64,000 nucleotides of DNA, from assembly GCA_026415615.1 (NCBI GenBank), contig JAOAGT010000005.1:121911-185910 (forward strand). Direction: 5' to 3'. A program made the position numbers and the translations under genes. Positions within the stretch are counted from its first letter, which is position 1; the number at the start of each line of letters is the position of its first letter. Below, piece by piece: positions 43,400 to 51,258 of this stretch. The notes beneath the pieces were generated by a model. It was not told where the DNA came from and ran no database searches. It worked only from the letters and a program-made list of their open reading frames with translations. The stretch comes from Thermoleophilia bacterium. Lineage in GTDB: Bacteria > Actinomycetota > Thermoleophilia > RBG-16-64-13.

Positions 43400-46300
43400 C
43401 TACCGGGCCCCCTGGTGAACGCAGTCTTCGCCAAAGAGTTGTTTTAACTCGGCAAAGAGGGTGGTTTGCGGCTCCACTCGAAACCGCCTTCCTAGCCGTA
43501 CACGCTTTAGACGCCCGCTCACTGGAACCCGCAGCTCCACCGGGCAGGGACCAGGAAAGCGTTCGAGAACCTGCCTAAGCTCAGCAAGCACCCGCTCAGA
43601 CACCCCCTCTTCTTTGACCTTGACCGTCACCGGAGCAGGTCCTTCACGCGCCACGAACGGCTCCACGGTGATGGGAATGAACTTGGTCTCGCTTTCTTCC
43701 TTTCGGTCCACTCGCCCCTTTACCTTGACCACCCTGTCCTCGACCAGAAGATCCTTGACCTCGCGGTAAAGGTTGGGGAAACACAACATCTCCACCGAAC
43801 CCTCTAAGCCTTCCAAGGTCACAAAAGCCATCTGCTCTCCGGTTTTCTTGCTGGTGATCCGCTTGACTGCGCTCACCATGCCAATGACCGTGGTAATCGT
43901 GCCGTCTGGCAGCTGGTTAAGTTCGGAAATCAGATGGTCCGATTCCTCCCTTATCTGGTGGCGAACATCTCTGAGCGGATGGGAAGTCACATAAAGACCA
44001 AGCGTCTCCTTCTCCAGGGCAAGTAATTCTTCCTTGGAGAAATCCTCGGTGGGAATTTCTACCGGGATAATTCCGTTGCGGAACGCCCCTGTTTGGCCGT
44101 TACCCGCACCTGCGCCGTTTCTTGCGCTCCCAGCGTCCGCCGAGCTACGGCTGGGAGCGCCCAGCACTTTCTCTTGGGACGGTTCAGAGTCGCCCGCAAG
44201 TAGATCAAAAATCGAAGCCTGCCCGCGATCAGCGTCAACCCGGACCTTCTTGCCGTAGGCCATCGCCTGAGGTAGGACAGCAAGCATGCCGCGCCGCGAA
44301 GGCCCGATGGAGTCCATGGCCCCGGACTTAACCAAGCTTTCTATCGCCCGGGCGTTAACAATGTTTAGGTCCACGCGCTGGCAAAAGTCAAAAAGATCGG
44401 TGAAAGGCCCGTCCTTTTCTCTAGCCTCAAGGATATTCCGAATAGCAGTCTCTCCCACGTTTTTAACCGCGTTTAGTCCAAAGCGGATTCGCCCTTGCAC
44501 CACCCGGAAGTCAAGCACCGACTCATTAATGTCCGGCGGCAACACTTCGATGCCCATCTCGTTGGCCACGTTCACATAGAACGGGACCTTATCCTTGGTG
44601 TCCATGACGCTCGAAATCAGAGCGGCCATGTACTGCACCGGGTAATTTGCCTTGAGGTAGGCCGTGCGATAGGCGATCAAGGCATAGCAGGCCGCATGCG
44701 ACTTGTTGAAGGAATAGTCTCCGGCCTTCTCCATCAAGGACCACAAGTAGTCGATGACCTCAGGCGCCGTGCCGGTAGCCGCCGCCCCTGCCCGGAACTT
44801 CGGCTCAAGTTCCTCCAGGCGCGACCGGATCTTCTTGCCGATCGCCTTGCGCAAGTCGTCGGCCTGAGCAGGAGTAAAGCCGCCTATGCGCTTGGAGATC
44901 TCCATGAGCTGCTCTTGATAGATAGCGACACCGTAGGTGGGGCTTAAGATGGGCTCAAGTCGCGGATCCTGATACTTGATACGCGAAGGATCGCGCTTGT
45001 TGCGTGCATACTCGGGGATGAACTCCATGGGACCAGGTCGATAAAGGGCAACCAGCGCGATGAGATCGTCAAACTTTGTCGGTTGAATTTCGCGCAGAGC
45101 ATCTTGCATACCCGAAGATTCAAACTGAAACACGCCCTCGGAATCGCCTCGCGCCAGCATGCGGTAGGTATTCTCGTCGTCTAGAGGAATGCGCTCGATG
45201 TCGAAGTCGGGACAGGCCTCCTCGCGTATCATGCGCACGGCGTTATCAATCACGTCCAGGTTGCGCAGGCCCAGAAAGTCCATCTTGAGTAGGCCTAGCT
45301 TTTCCACATCGGTCATAGAGACCTGAGTGACGACTTCGGTATCGCCCTTTTGCATAAGGGGCAGATGATCAGTAAGAGAACCTTTTGAGATCACTACTCC
45401 CGCTGCGTGGATGGAGTCCTGACGGATAAGCCCCTCCAACGGACGGGCGATATCCACAACCTGGCGTACAAGATCATCGCTGTCATAAGCAGCACGCAGC
45501 TCGCACTTGGGATCGGCCAAGCAGGCCTCTAGAGTGACGTTAAGACCTTCCGGAACCATCTTGGCGATACGGTCGGCCTGACTGTAAGGAACGTCCATGA
45601 CCCGCGCCGCATCTCGTATCGCTTGCCGCGCTTTTATGGTGCCAAAGGTGGCAATCTGAGCCACCCGGTCACGGCCATACTTGTTGGCCACGTACTCAAT
45701 GACCTTAGCCCGCCCCTCCACCGAAAAGTCAATGTCAATATCGGGCATGCTTACTCGGTCGGGGTTTAGGAAACGCTCAAAGAGCAGGTCGTAGGCCAAG
45801 GGGTCAAGGTCGGTAATACCAAGCAGGTACGAGATAAGCGATCCCGCTGCCGATCCGCGCCCTGGTCCCACCGGAATTCCGGAGCGCTTGGCATAGCTTA
45901 CAAAGTCCCAGACGATAAGGAAGTAGGAGCAAAAGCCCATGCGCTCGACCACAGCAAGCTCAGCCTCAAGGCGCTCTCGGGCCTCCGGGGTAATCTTGTC
46001 CCCATACCTCCGCTTGAGCCCCAACTCGCACTGCTCTCTAAGGTAGGAGGCTTCGGTATACCCATCGGGAACAGGGAACTCGGGAAGCAGCATTCCCTCA
46101 AGGGGAATCTGAAGGTTGCAGCGCTCTGCAATCTCAGCCGTAGCCGCCACTGCCTCCGGACACAAGGCAAAAGCCTCGAACATTTCTTCTTCGCTCTTGA
46201 GGTAGAACTCTTGCGAGTTAAAGCGCAGACGGTCTGGCTCAGAAAGTCGAGCTCCTGTTTGAATGCAGAGCAACACGTCGTGCGCCGCTGCATCTTCCTT

Positions 46301-46963
46301 GCGCAAATAGTGAACGTCGTTGGTGGCGACCAATTTAAGACCGGTCTTTTCCGCTAACCGCATGAGCCGCGGGTTTATCTGCGCTAGTTCGGGAATTCCG
46401 GTTTCCTGCATCTCTAGGTAGACATTTCCTTCTCCGAAAATGTCTAGCAGGCGCTTAACCTCCTCCAGAGCTGCATTTTCGGCTCCGTCTTGCAAGGCCC
46501 TTGACAGCCTGCCGGTGGCGCAGCCGCTAAGGCAAATGAGGCCCTCCGCATAATCCTTAAGAGCTGCGTAGTCCATGCGAGGCTTGTAGTAGTAGCCATC
46601 GAGAAAGGCTAAGCTGCCAAGCTTGAGGAGATTCCGGTAGCCAGTTTGGTTTTCGGCGAGCAAGGTGAGGTGCCAGCGCTCCTCGTTTTGTCCTACCTTG
46701 CGAAACCGGTTGGGAACAACATAAGCCTCCAACCCAATTATTGGCTTTATTCCCGCCCGGCGGCAGTGTTCATAAAACTGGATGATGCCAGAAAGAACAC
46801 CATGATCGGTGATGGCAAGCGCCTTCATTCCTAGCTCAGCCGCCCGCCTCACCAAGTCCGTCACCTTGCAGGCCCCGTCAAGAGCCGAATAGTCAGTATG
46901 AACGTGTAAGTGACAAAAAGACCTGCTCACGCCAGAACCTGTGCTTTCCAAAGGTTCGCCCAA
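43400..46963 (-). CDS. dnaE: DNA polymerase III alpha subunit (DnaE)
   Basis: 1187-residue replicative polymerase. Domains in order: PHP (HLHVHTDYSALDGACK at the N-terminus), palm with GPGRGSAAGSLISYLL and catalytic PDIDIDFS (about residue 400), fingers, tandem HhH (SGAMDSIG region, about 880), and a C-terminal OB fold (TTVIGMVSAVKRITS, about 1015) and tail. It is DnaE1-like. A low-complexity stretch of about 40 residues (Ala/Gly/Ser/Asn) separates the HhH and OB regions. The start is TTG 46963, with AGGAG eight bases before it. Confidence 0.97.
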   Translation of the reverse strand: MGEPLESTGSGVSRSFCHLHVHTDYSALDGACKVTDLVRRAAELGMKALAITDHGVLSGIIQFYEHCRRAGIKPIIGLEAYVVPNRFRKVGQNEERWHLTLLAENQTGYRNLLKLGSLAFLDGYYYKPRMDYAALKDYAEGLICLSGCATGRLSRALQDGAENAALEEVKRLLDIFGEGNVYLEMQETGIPELAQINPRLMRLAEKTGLKLVATNDVHYLRKEDAAAHDVLLCIQTGARLSEPDRLRFNSQEFYLKSEEEMFEAFALCPEAVAATAEIAERCNLQIPLEGMLLPEFPVPDGYTEASYLREQCELGLKRRYGDKITPEARERLEAELAVVERMGFCSYFLIVWDFVSYAKRSGIPVGPGRGSAAGSLISYLLGITDLDPLAYDLLFERFLNPDRVSMPDIDIDFSVEGRAKVIEYVANKYGRDRVAQIATFGTIKARQAIRDAARVMDVPYSQADRIAKMVPEGLNVTLEACLADPKCELRAAYDSDDLVRQVVDIARPLEGLIRQDSIHAAGVVISKGSLTDHLPLMQKGDTEVVTQVSMTDVEKLGLLKMDFLGLRNLDVIDNAVRMIREEACPDFDIERIPLDDENTYRMLARGDSEGVFQFESSGMQDALREIQPTKFDDLIALVALYRPGPMEFIPEYARNKRDPSRIKYQDPRLEPILSPTYGVAIYQEQLMEISKRIGGFTPAQADDLRKAIGKKIRSRLEELEPKFRAGAAATGTAPEVIDYLWSLMEKAGDYSFNKSHAACYALIAYRTAYLKANYPVQYMAALISSVMDTKDKVPFYVNVANEMGIEVLPPDINESVLDFRVVQGRIRFGLNAVKNVGETAIRNILEAREKDGPFTDLFDFCQRVDLNIVNARAIESLVKSGAMDSIGPSRRGMLAVLPQAMAYGKKVRVDADRGQASIFDLLAGDSEPSQEKVLGAPSRSSADAGSARNGAGAGNGQTGAFRNGIIPVEIPTEDFSKEELLALEKETLGLYVTSHPLRDVRHQIREESDHLISELNQLPDGTITTVIGMVSAVKRITSKKTGEQMAFVTLEGLEGSVEMLCFPNLYREVKDLLVEDRVVKVKGRVDRKEESETKFIPITVEPFVAREGPAPVTVKVKEEGVSERVLAELRQVLERFPGPCPVELRVPVSGRLKRVRLGRRFRVEPQTTLFAELKQLFGEDCVHQGAR

Positions 46964-46987
46964 TTGCTTGTCTCCTCCCTGCGCCAG

Positions 46988-47635
46988 CTAGGTGAGCGCC
47001 AAGATCACCTCTTTGGCCAAAGGAAATTCTCTAAGCAGAGCTTCTCTTTCTGCAAGCTCAAAATCCTCGAAATGAAAGCCCGGCGAAACCACGCACCCAA
47101 CCAAAGTCCAGTCAAGCTGCTGCGATCCTCTCCGATCGGGGACCCATCTCCGCTCGGGCACACGATCTGTTCCCCAGGCCGCATACTTACCCGCAATCAC
47201 CTGAGCTCCCATCCATTGCCCAGCGGGCACCAAGACCTGCGGACAGAAGCTATCTAGAATCACGGGAGACGGTGCTGCGGAGCACCTCACAGGAGAGGGT
47301 GTTGCAGAGGACTCATCGGCGCAACCCTGCGACTCCGTGTGAACACGAGGAGCTTCCCCCGCTCGGGAACCGGTCCCAAGCACAAACAACGCAAGCGCCG
47401 CCCCGGCGTGAAAAAACCAGACCTCGTCGGAGCGCAGGCGATGAAACCGGCTGGGGGACTTATCGGTCAGCAAATATAAGATTGAGGTGCAGAGCGGACG
47501 GTCGCCCTGGGGAGAGGGCACAATATGGGGAGAGCAATACGTTTCTCGGTAGTAACCCCCTTCTGGGTGCGGCTCGAGGCGTAGAAGCTCAATTACTTCC
47601 CCCGCGCTATATCTTTCAAGCCCTACGAACGGCAT
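46988..47635 (-). CDS. DUF985 cupin protein
   Basis: A 215-residue cupin-5 protein: LRLEPHPEGGYYRETY, ILYLLTDKSPSRFHRL, DEVWFFHAG, then VLVPAGQWMGAQ and GCVVSPGFHFEDFELA. The function of this family is not established. Residues about 110-130 are an insertion made of a duplicated nine-codon block (SSATPSPVR/CSAAPSPVI), unusual for this compact fold. It lies 24 bp upstream of dnaE on the same strand. Confidence 0.88.
   Translation of the reverse strand: MPFVGLERYSAGEVIELLRLEPHPEGGYYRETYCSPHIVPSPQGDRPLCTSILYLLTDKSPSRFHRLRSDEVWFFHAGAALALFVLGTGSRAGEAPRVHTESQGCADESSATPSPVRCSAAPSPVILDSFCPQVLVPAGQWMGAQVIAGKYAAWGTDRVPERRWVPDRRGSQQLDWTLVGCVVSPGFHFEDFELAEREALLREFPLAKEVILALT
47261..47313. repeat. 27-bp in-frame tandem duplication in the DUF985 gene
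   Basis: Two adjacent units (47261-47287 and 47288-47313), beginning CACGGGAGACGG and CACAGGAGAGGG, share most positions and encode SSATPSPVR/CSAAPSPVI within the cupin protein. Confidence 0.8.
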
Positions 47636-47680
47636 GCCGCCCTCCTTCTGTGTGGCGCCGTATTAAGTCCGATTCCCGCC

Positions 47681-48499
47681 CTAAGAGGTCAGTCGCGCCG
47701 CCTCTTCTTCGGGAACAACCGGGTTCCACAGCCTACCTACTCCGTCAATAATGACTTCCACTTGGTCCCCGGGACGAAGCTCGCCTACTCCCTCGGGTGT
47801 GCCCAGCATGATGAGATCACCAGGCCATAGCGTCATGGCTTGGCTTACCAAGGAGATCACCGTGAAGGGATCACGGATCATCTCTTTAAGCTGAGCTTCC
47901 TGCCTTAATTCTCCATTTACTTTAGTGCGAATCCAGGCCTCAGACGAGGGCGCTTCTGTCTCCAAGAAGGGCCCAGCTACAGCGAAAGTGTCATACCCCT
48001 TTGCTCGCCACCACTGGTTATCAGCGGCCTGAAATTGCCTTTCGGTCACGTCGTTGGCGCAGGTCCAGCCCCATACCACCTCTCTTGCTTCCTCAGGAGT
48101 CACCCGCCGTGCAGGCCGACCAATCACTACCGCCAACTCGCCCTCATACTCAACCCGGACGGCATCGCGGGGGTAGACAATGGCTTGCCCACTGCCCACC
48201 AAGCTGGAAGGAGGCTTAAGGAAGAAAAGCGGCGGGGGAAGCTCTTCTTCCCCTGTAGGCTGATGGCTGACCACCGTCCCCGGCGCCTGTGCCGCTCTTT
48301 TTGCCATCTCTTTGATGTGGGGGCGAAAGTTCCACCCAACGCCTATTATCTTACCTGGAGAAACCGGGGGCAGAAGAGTCGACTCGCTCGCTTTCACTAC
48401 CTCGCCTGCAAGATCGGACGGCGACTCAACAACATACGTGTCGCCTTCCACGACCGCCTGACAAATCTGCCCTTGGTGGTAGATGCGAGCGATTTTCAT
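47681..48499 (-). CDS. FAH family hydrolase/isomerase
   Basis: 272 residues of the fumarylacetoacetase C-terminal fold: GVGWNFRPHIKEM, VEYEGELAVVIGR (metal Glu residues), GYDTFAVAGPF, and GDLIMLGTPEGVGELRPGD. Family members hydrolyse acylpyruvates, isomerise homoprotocatechuate intermediates, or tautomerise/decarboxylate oxaloacetate. I chose ATG 48499, which overlaps the cimA stop as ATGA; the longer frame is antisense-like and not needed. Its tight coupling to cimA suggests a job in 2-oxo acid metabolism rather than aromatic catabolism. Confidence 0.85.
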   Translation of the reverse strand: MKIARIYHQGQICQAVVEGDTYVVESPSDLAGEVVKASESTLLPPVSPGKIIGVGWNFRPHIKEMAKRAAQAPGTVVSHQPTGEEELPPPLFFLKPPSSLVGSGQAIVYPRDAVRVEYEGELAVVIGRPARRVTPEEAREVVWGWTCANDVTERQFQAADNQWWRAKGYDTFAVAGPFLETEAPSSEAWIRTKVNGELRQEAQLKEMIRDPFTVISLVSQAMTLWPGDLIMLGTPEGVGELRPGDQVEVIIDGVGRLWNPVVPEEEAARLTS

Positions 48500-50184
48500 G
48501 CTTGACCAGCAGTATCGGAAGAGCCGGGTGAAGCGTCGCCACCAGAGGCGCCGCTTGCAGACTGCTCCTCCCTTGACCGGCGCTGCGGAGAACCCTTTGC
48601 CGACTCCTCTCTGCGCCGTAGCAGCCCGTAGGTAATGGAGTCCACTAGCGCCTCCCACGAGGCCTCCACCACATTCACCCCTACCCCGACGCTCCCCCAG
48701 GTGTCGCGTCCGTCAGTGGATTCGATAAGAACGCGGGTCTTGGCGGCGGTGCCTTGATTTTCGTCCAGGATGCGCACGCTGTAATTGATCAGGTGAATGT
48801 CGCGAAGCTCTGGGAAGCGTCGCTCAATAGCCTGGCGGAGGGCCTTGTCCAAAGCGTTCACGGGACCATTGCCTTCCGCGGTTTCGACAAACCGCTCTCC
48901 GTTGACGTGCACTTTGATGGTGGCCTCGCTGACTGTCGCTCCATCTTCGCGCTTTTCCACAATGATCCGAAAAGCCTCAAAATGGAAAAATTCCACCTTT
49001 TGCCCCAGCTCGGCTCGCAGCAAGAGCTCAAAAGAGGCATCTGCCGCCTCGTAGTGATAGCCCAGGTGTTCTCTCTCCTTTAGACGCCTGAGCACCCGCT
49101 CGGCCACCTGCTTTTCGTCTTCCAATGAGTATCCGAGCTCGCGGAGTCGCTGTTTTATGGTGGCGCGTCCCGACAGCTCAGAGACCAGGATATGGGGGGT
49201 GTTTCCAACCAAAGCAGGGTCGATATGTTGAAAGGTACGCGGGTCGCGCTCCATGGCGGCCACATGCATGCCACCCTTGTGAGCAAACGCGTTATGTCCC
49301 ACGTAAGGTTGGTGTGGATCGGGGGCCACATTACACAGCTCAGCTACATAACGAGCTGTATCGGTGAGCTTGGCCAGACTCCGCTCGCCAAGGCACCGGA
49401 CTCCCATCTTTAGCTCCAAGTTGGGGATAACCACACAAAGGTCCGCGTTTCCGCACCGTTCACCGTATCCGTTAATGGTCCCCTGCACCACATCAGCTCC
49501 CCGCTCGACTGCCACCACAGAGTTGGCCACGGCGCACCCGGTGTCGTTGTGAGCATGGATACCAACCCGGCAGTGCGAACCAAATTCCGCTACCACTGCT
49601 TCTACTGCCTGCCCTACCTGCGAAGGCAAAGCCGCCCCGTTAGTGTCGCAAAGACAGATAGCCTCTGCTCCGGCTTCAACCGCGGACCGTAGACAAGCTA
49701 GAGCGTAGGCGGGATGCGCAAAAAAAGCGTCGAAGAAGTGCTCGGCGTCGTAGAAAACTCGCTTCCCTTGTCGGACAAGGAAGGCTACGGACTCGGCGAT
49801 CATGCGCAGGTTTTCCTCTGCATCCACCCGCAGAACTTTCTGAATGTGAAGGTCCCAGGTCTTGCCCACCACCGTGGCAATAGGGGCCCAACAATCGGCC
49901 AAGACTCGCAGCTGCCTATCCTGATCCGGTCTCATGCCTCGGGCCCGGGTCATTCCAAAGGCTGCAACAACTGTTTCGCCAAGGTTCTCTTTCTCTAGGC
50001 GCCGGAAGAATTCCTCATCCTTGGGATTGGAAGCAGGAAAGCCACCCTCGATGAAATGAATCCCCAGTTCAGCAATGCGCACGGCAATGCGGAGCTTCTC
50101 CTCTACCGAGACGCTTAGTCCTTCCCGCTGCATGCCGTCCCGCAGGGTGGTGTCATATAAGAGTACGGGCCGATTTGAAGTCAT
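48496..50184 (-). CDS. cimA: (R)-Citramalate synthase
   Basis: Condenses pyruvate and acetyl-CoA to citramalate, the first step of the threonine-independent isoleucine route. LLYDTTLRDGMQREG, GIHAHNDTGCAVANS and VVQGTINGYGERCGNADL are the DRE-TIM metallolyase motifs; a LeuA-type dimerisation/regulatory domain fills residues about 390-520. It is the long clostridial/Geobacter type (562 residues). The last 35 residues are a Ser/Gly/Arg-rich tail. It lies 92 bp downstream of ilvE. leuCDB at 61-64 kb would complete the route. thrC is present, but I see no ilvA in the window. Confidence 0.92.
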   Translation of the reverse strand: MTSNRPVLLYDTTLRDGMQREGLSVSVEEKLRIAVRIAELGIHFIEGGFPASNPKDEEFFRRLEKENLGETVVAAFGMTRARGMRPDQDRQLRVLADCWAPIATVVGKTWDLHIQKVLRVDAEENLRMIAESVAFLVRQGKRVFYDAEHFFDAFFAHPAYALACLRSAVEAGAEAICLCDTNGAALPSQVGQAVEAVVAEFGSHCRVGIHAHNDTGCAVANSVVAVERGADVVQGTINGYGERCGNADLCVVIPNLELKMGVRCLGERSLAKLTDTARYVAELCNVAPDPHQPYVGHNAFAHKGGMHVAAMERDPRTFQHIDPALVGNTPHILVSELSGRATIKQRLRELGYSLEDEKQVAERVLRRLKEREHLGYHYEAADASFELLLRAELGQKVEFFHFEAFRIIVEKREDGATVSEATIKVHVNGERFVETAEGNGPVNALDKALRQAIERRFPELRDIHLINYSVRILDENQGTAAKTRVLIESTDGRDTWGSVGVGVNVVEASWEALVDSITYGLLRRREESAKGSPQRRSREEQSASGASGGDASPGSSDTAGQA

Positions 50185-50199
50185 GTATTCTCGCGCCTA

Positions 50200-50241
50200 C
50201 TTTCGCACTGTGGGAATGATCTTTCGCACCGTGGCAACGAT
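50200..50241. repeat. 21-bp tandem duplication between ilvE and cimA
   Basis: Copies at 50200-50220 and 50221-50241, each starting CTTTCGCAC, differ at three positions. They lie about 36 bp past the ilvE stop and 16 bp before the cimA start. Confidence 0.9.
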
Positions 50242-50276
50242 GATTTACAACTCCCCAAGCGCTCCCCGTCACGCAC

Positions 50277-51149
50277 TTACCGGTAAACCGGAGTGCCGGT
50301 GCTTCTTGCATATTCGTGAAACCGGGCAATGATCTCCCGCGTGATAGGTCCCGGCACTCCTTGCCCAATGGGTCGCCGGTCAAGCTCCACCACCGGTCCC
50401 ACCTCGGCCGCGGTGCCAGTAAGGAAAGCTTCATCGGCGTTATACACATCGTACAGGGTGTAGAAACCTTCCTCCACCTCAAGACCCATACCGGCCGCGA
50501 TCCTCATTACCACCGCCCGGGTTATGCCTGGCAAGGCCCCCAAAGACACGCTGGGAGTCATCAAGCGCCGACCCTTAATAAAGAAGAAGTTGTCAGCGGT
50601 GCATTCGCAGACATAACCAGAGGTAGTGAGGAAAAGACCTTCGTCCACGCCTGCGTCTCGCAATTCAAGAGCGCCGAGCACATTGTTTAGGTAATTAAGA
50701 CTCTTGATGGCGGGGTTTATAGCCTGGGGATCATTTCGCCGCGTAGCCAAGGTTCTGACTTTGAAACCTTTCTCGTACGCTTCGGGAGGATAAAGAGTAA
50801 TGCCGCCAGCAATGCAAAAGACCGTGGGCTTAGGGCACTTGTTGGGATTGAGACCCAAGTCCCCTACCCCGCGCGTGACAACCAGCCGCACGTAGCCGTC
50901 CATGACCTCGTTGCGGCGGATGGTCTCCATCATGGCCTCGACCAACTCGTCGCGAGAGAGCGGTATGTCTAGGGCCAAAGCCTGCGCTGATGCATAGAGT
51001 CGGTCGATGTGCGCATCCAGCTCAAATACGCGTCCGTTATAAATGCGGATGCCCTCAAAAACCCCGTCACCGTACAGAAGTCCGTGATCAAAAACGCTTA
51101 TCTTCGCATCCTCTCGATCATAGAACGCGCCGTCGATATATATCTGCAT
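50277..51149 (-). CDS. ilvE: Branched-chain amino acid aminotransferase
   Basis: A fold-type IV PLP transaminase of 290 residues. IYIDGAFYDREDAKISVFDHG leads (shown in part), LLYGDGVFEGIRIYNGRVF is the IlvE signature, and the PLP Lys is in AIKSLNYLNNVLGALE; CECTADNFFFIKG contributes the cofactor Glu. ATG 51149 is chosen for GGAGG five bases upstream. It is followed by cimA and the FAH gene, forming a branched-chain amino acid group. Confidence 0.94.
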   Translation of the reverse strand: MQIYIDGAFYDREDAKISVFDHGLLYGDGVFEGIRIYNGRVFELDAHIDRLYASAQALALDIPLSRDELVEAMMETIRRNEVMDGYVRLVVTRGVGDLGLNPNKCPKPTVFCIAGGITLYPPEAYEKGFKVRTLATRRNDPQAINPAIKSLNYLNNVLGALELRDAGVDEGLFLTTSGYVCECTADNFFFIKGRRLMTPSVSLGALPGITRAVVMRIAAGMGLEVEEGFYTLYDVYNADEAFLTGTAAEVGPVVELDRRPIGQGVPGPITREIIARFHEYARSTGTPVYR

Positions 51150-51258
51150 CACTGCCTCCGTGAACCAAGCCTTGGCCCAGAACAACTAGCCTATGGCGGG
51201 AAGTATACAAAACCTGAAGTGTCCTACGCACTGGGCGACGGGGCAAGTCGCCATCCAA

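Noticed and set aside
48500..48658. Longer N-terminus for the FAH protein
   Set aside because: It lies inside the cimA coding region and adds an Arg/Trp-rich segment unlike the family; the ATGA-coupled ATG gives the proper start.
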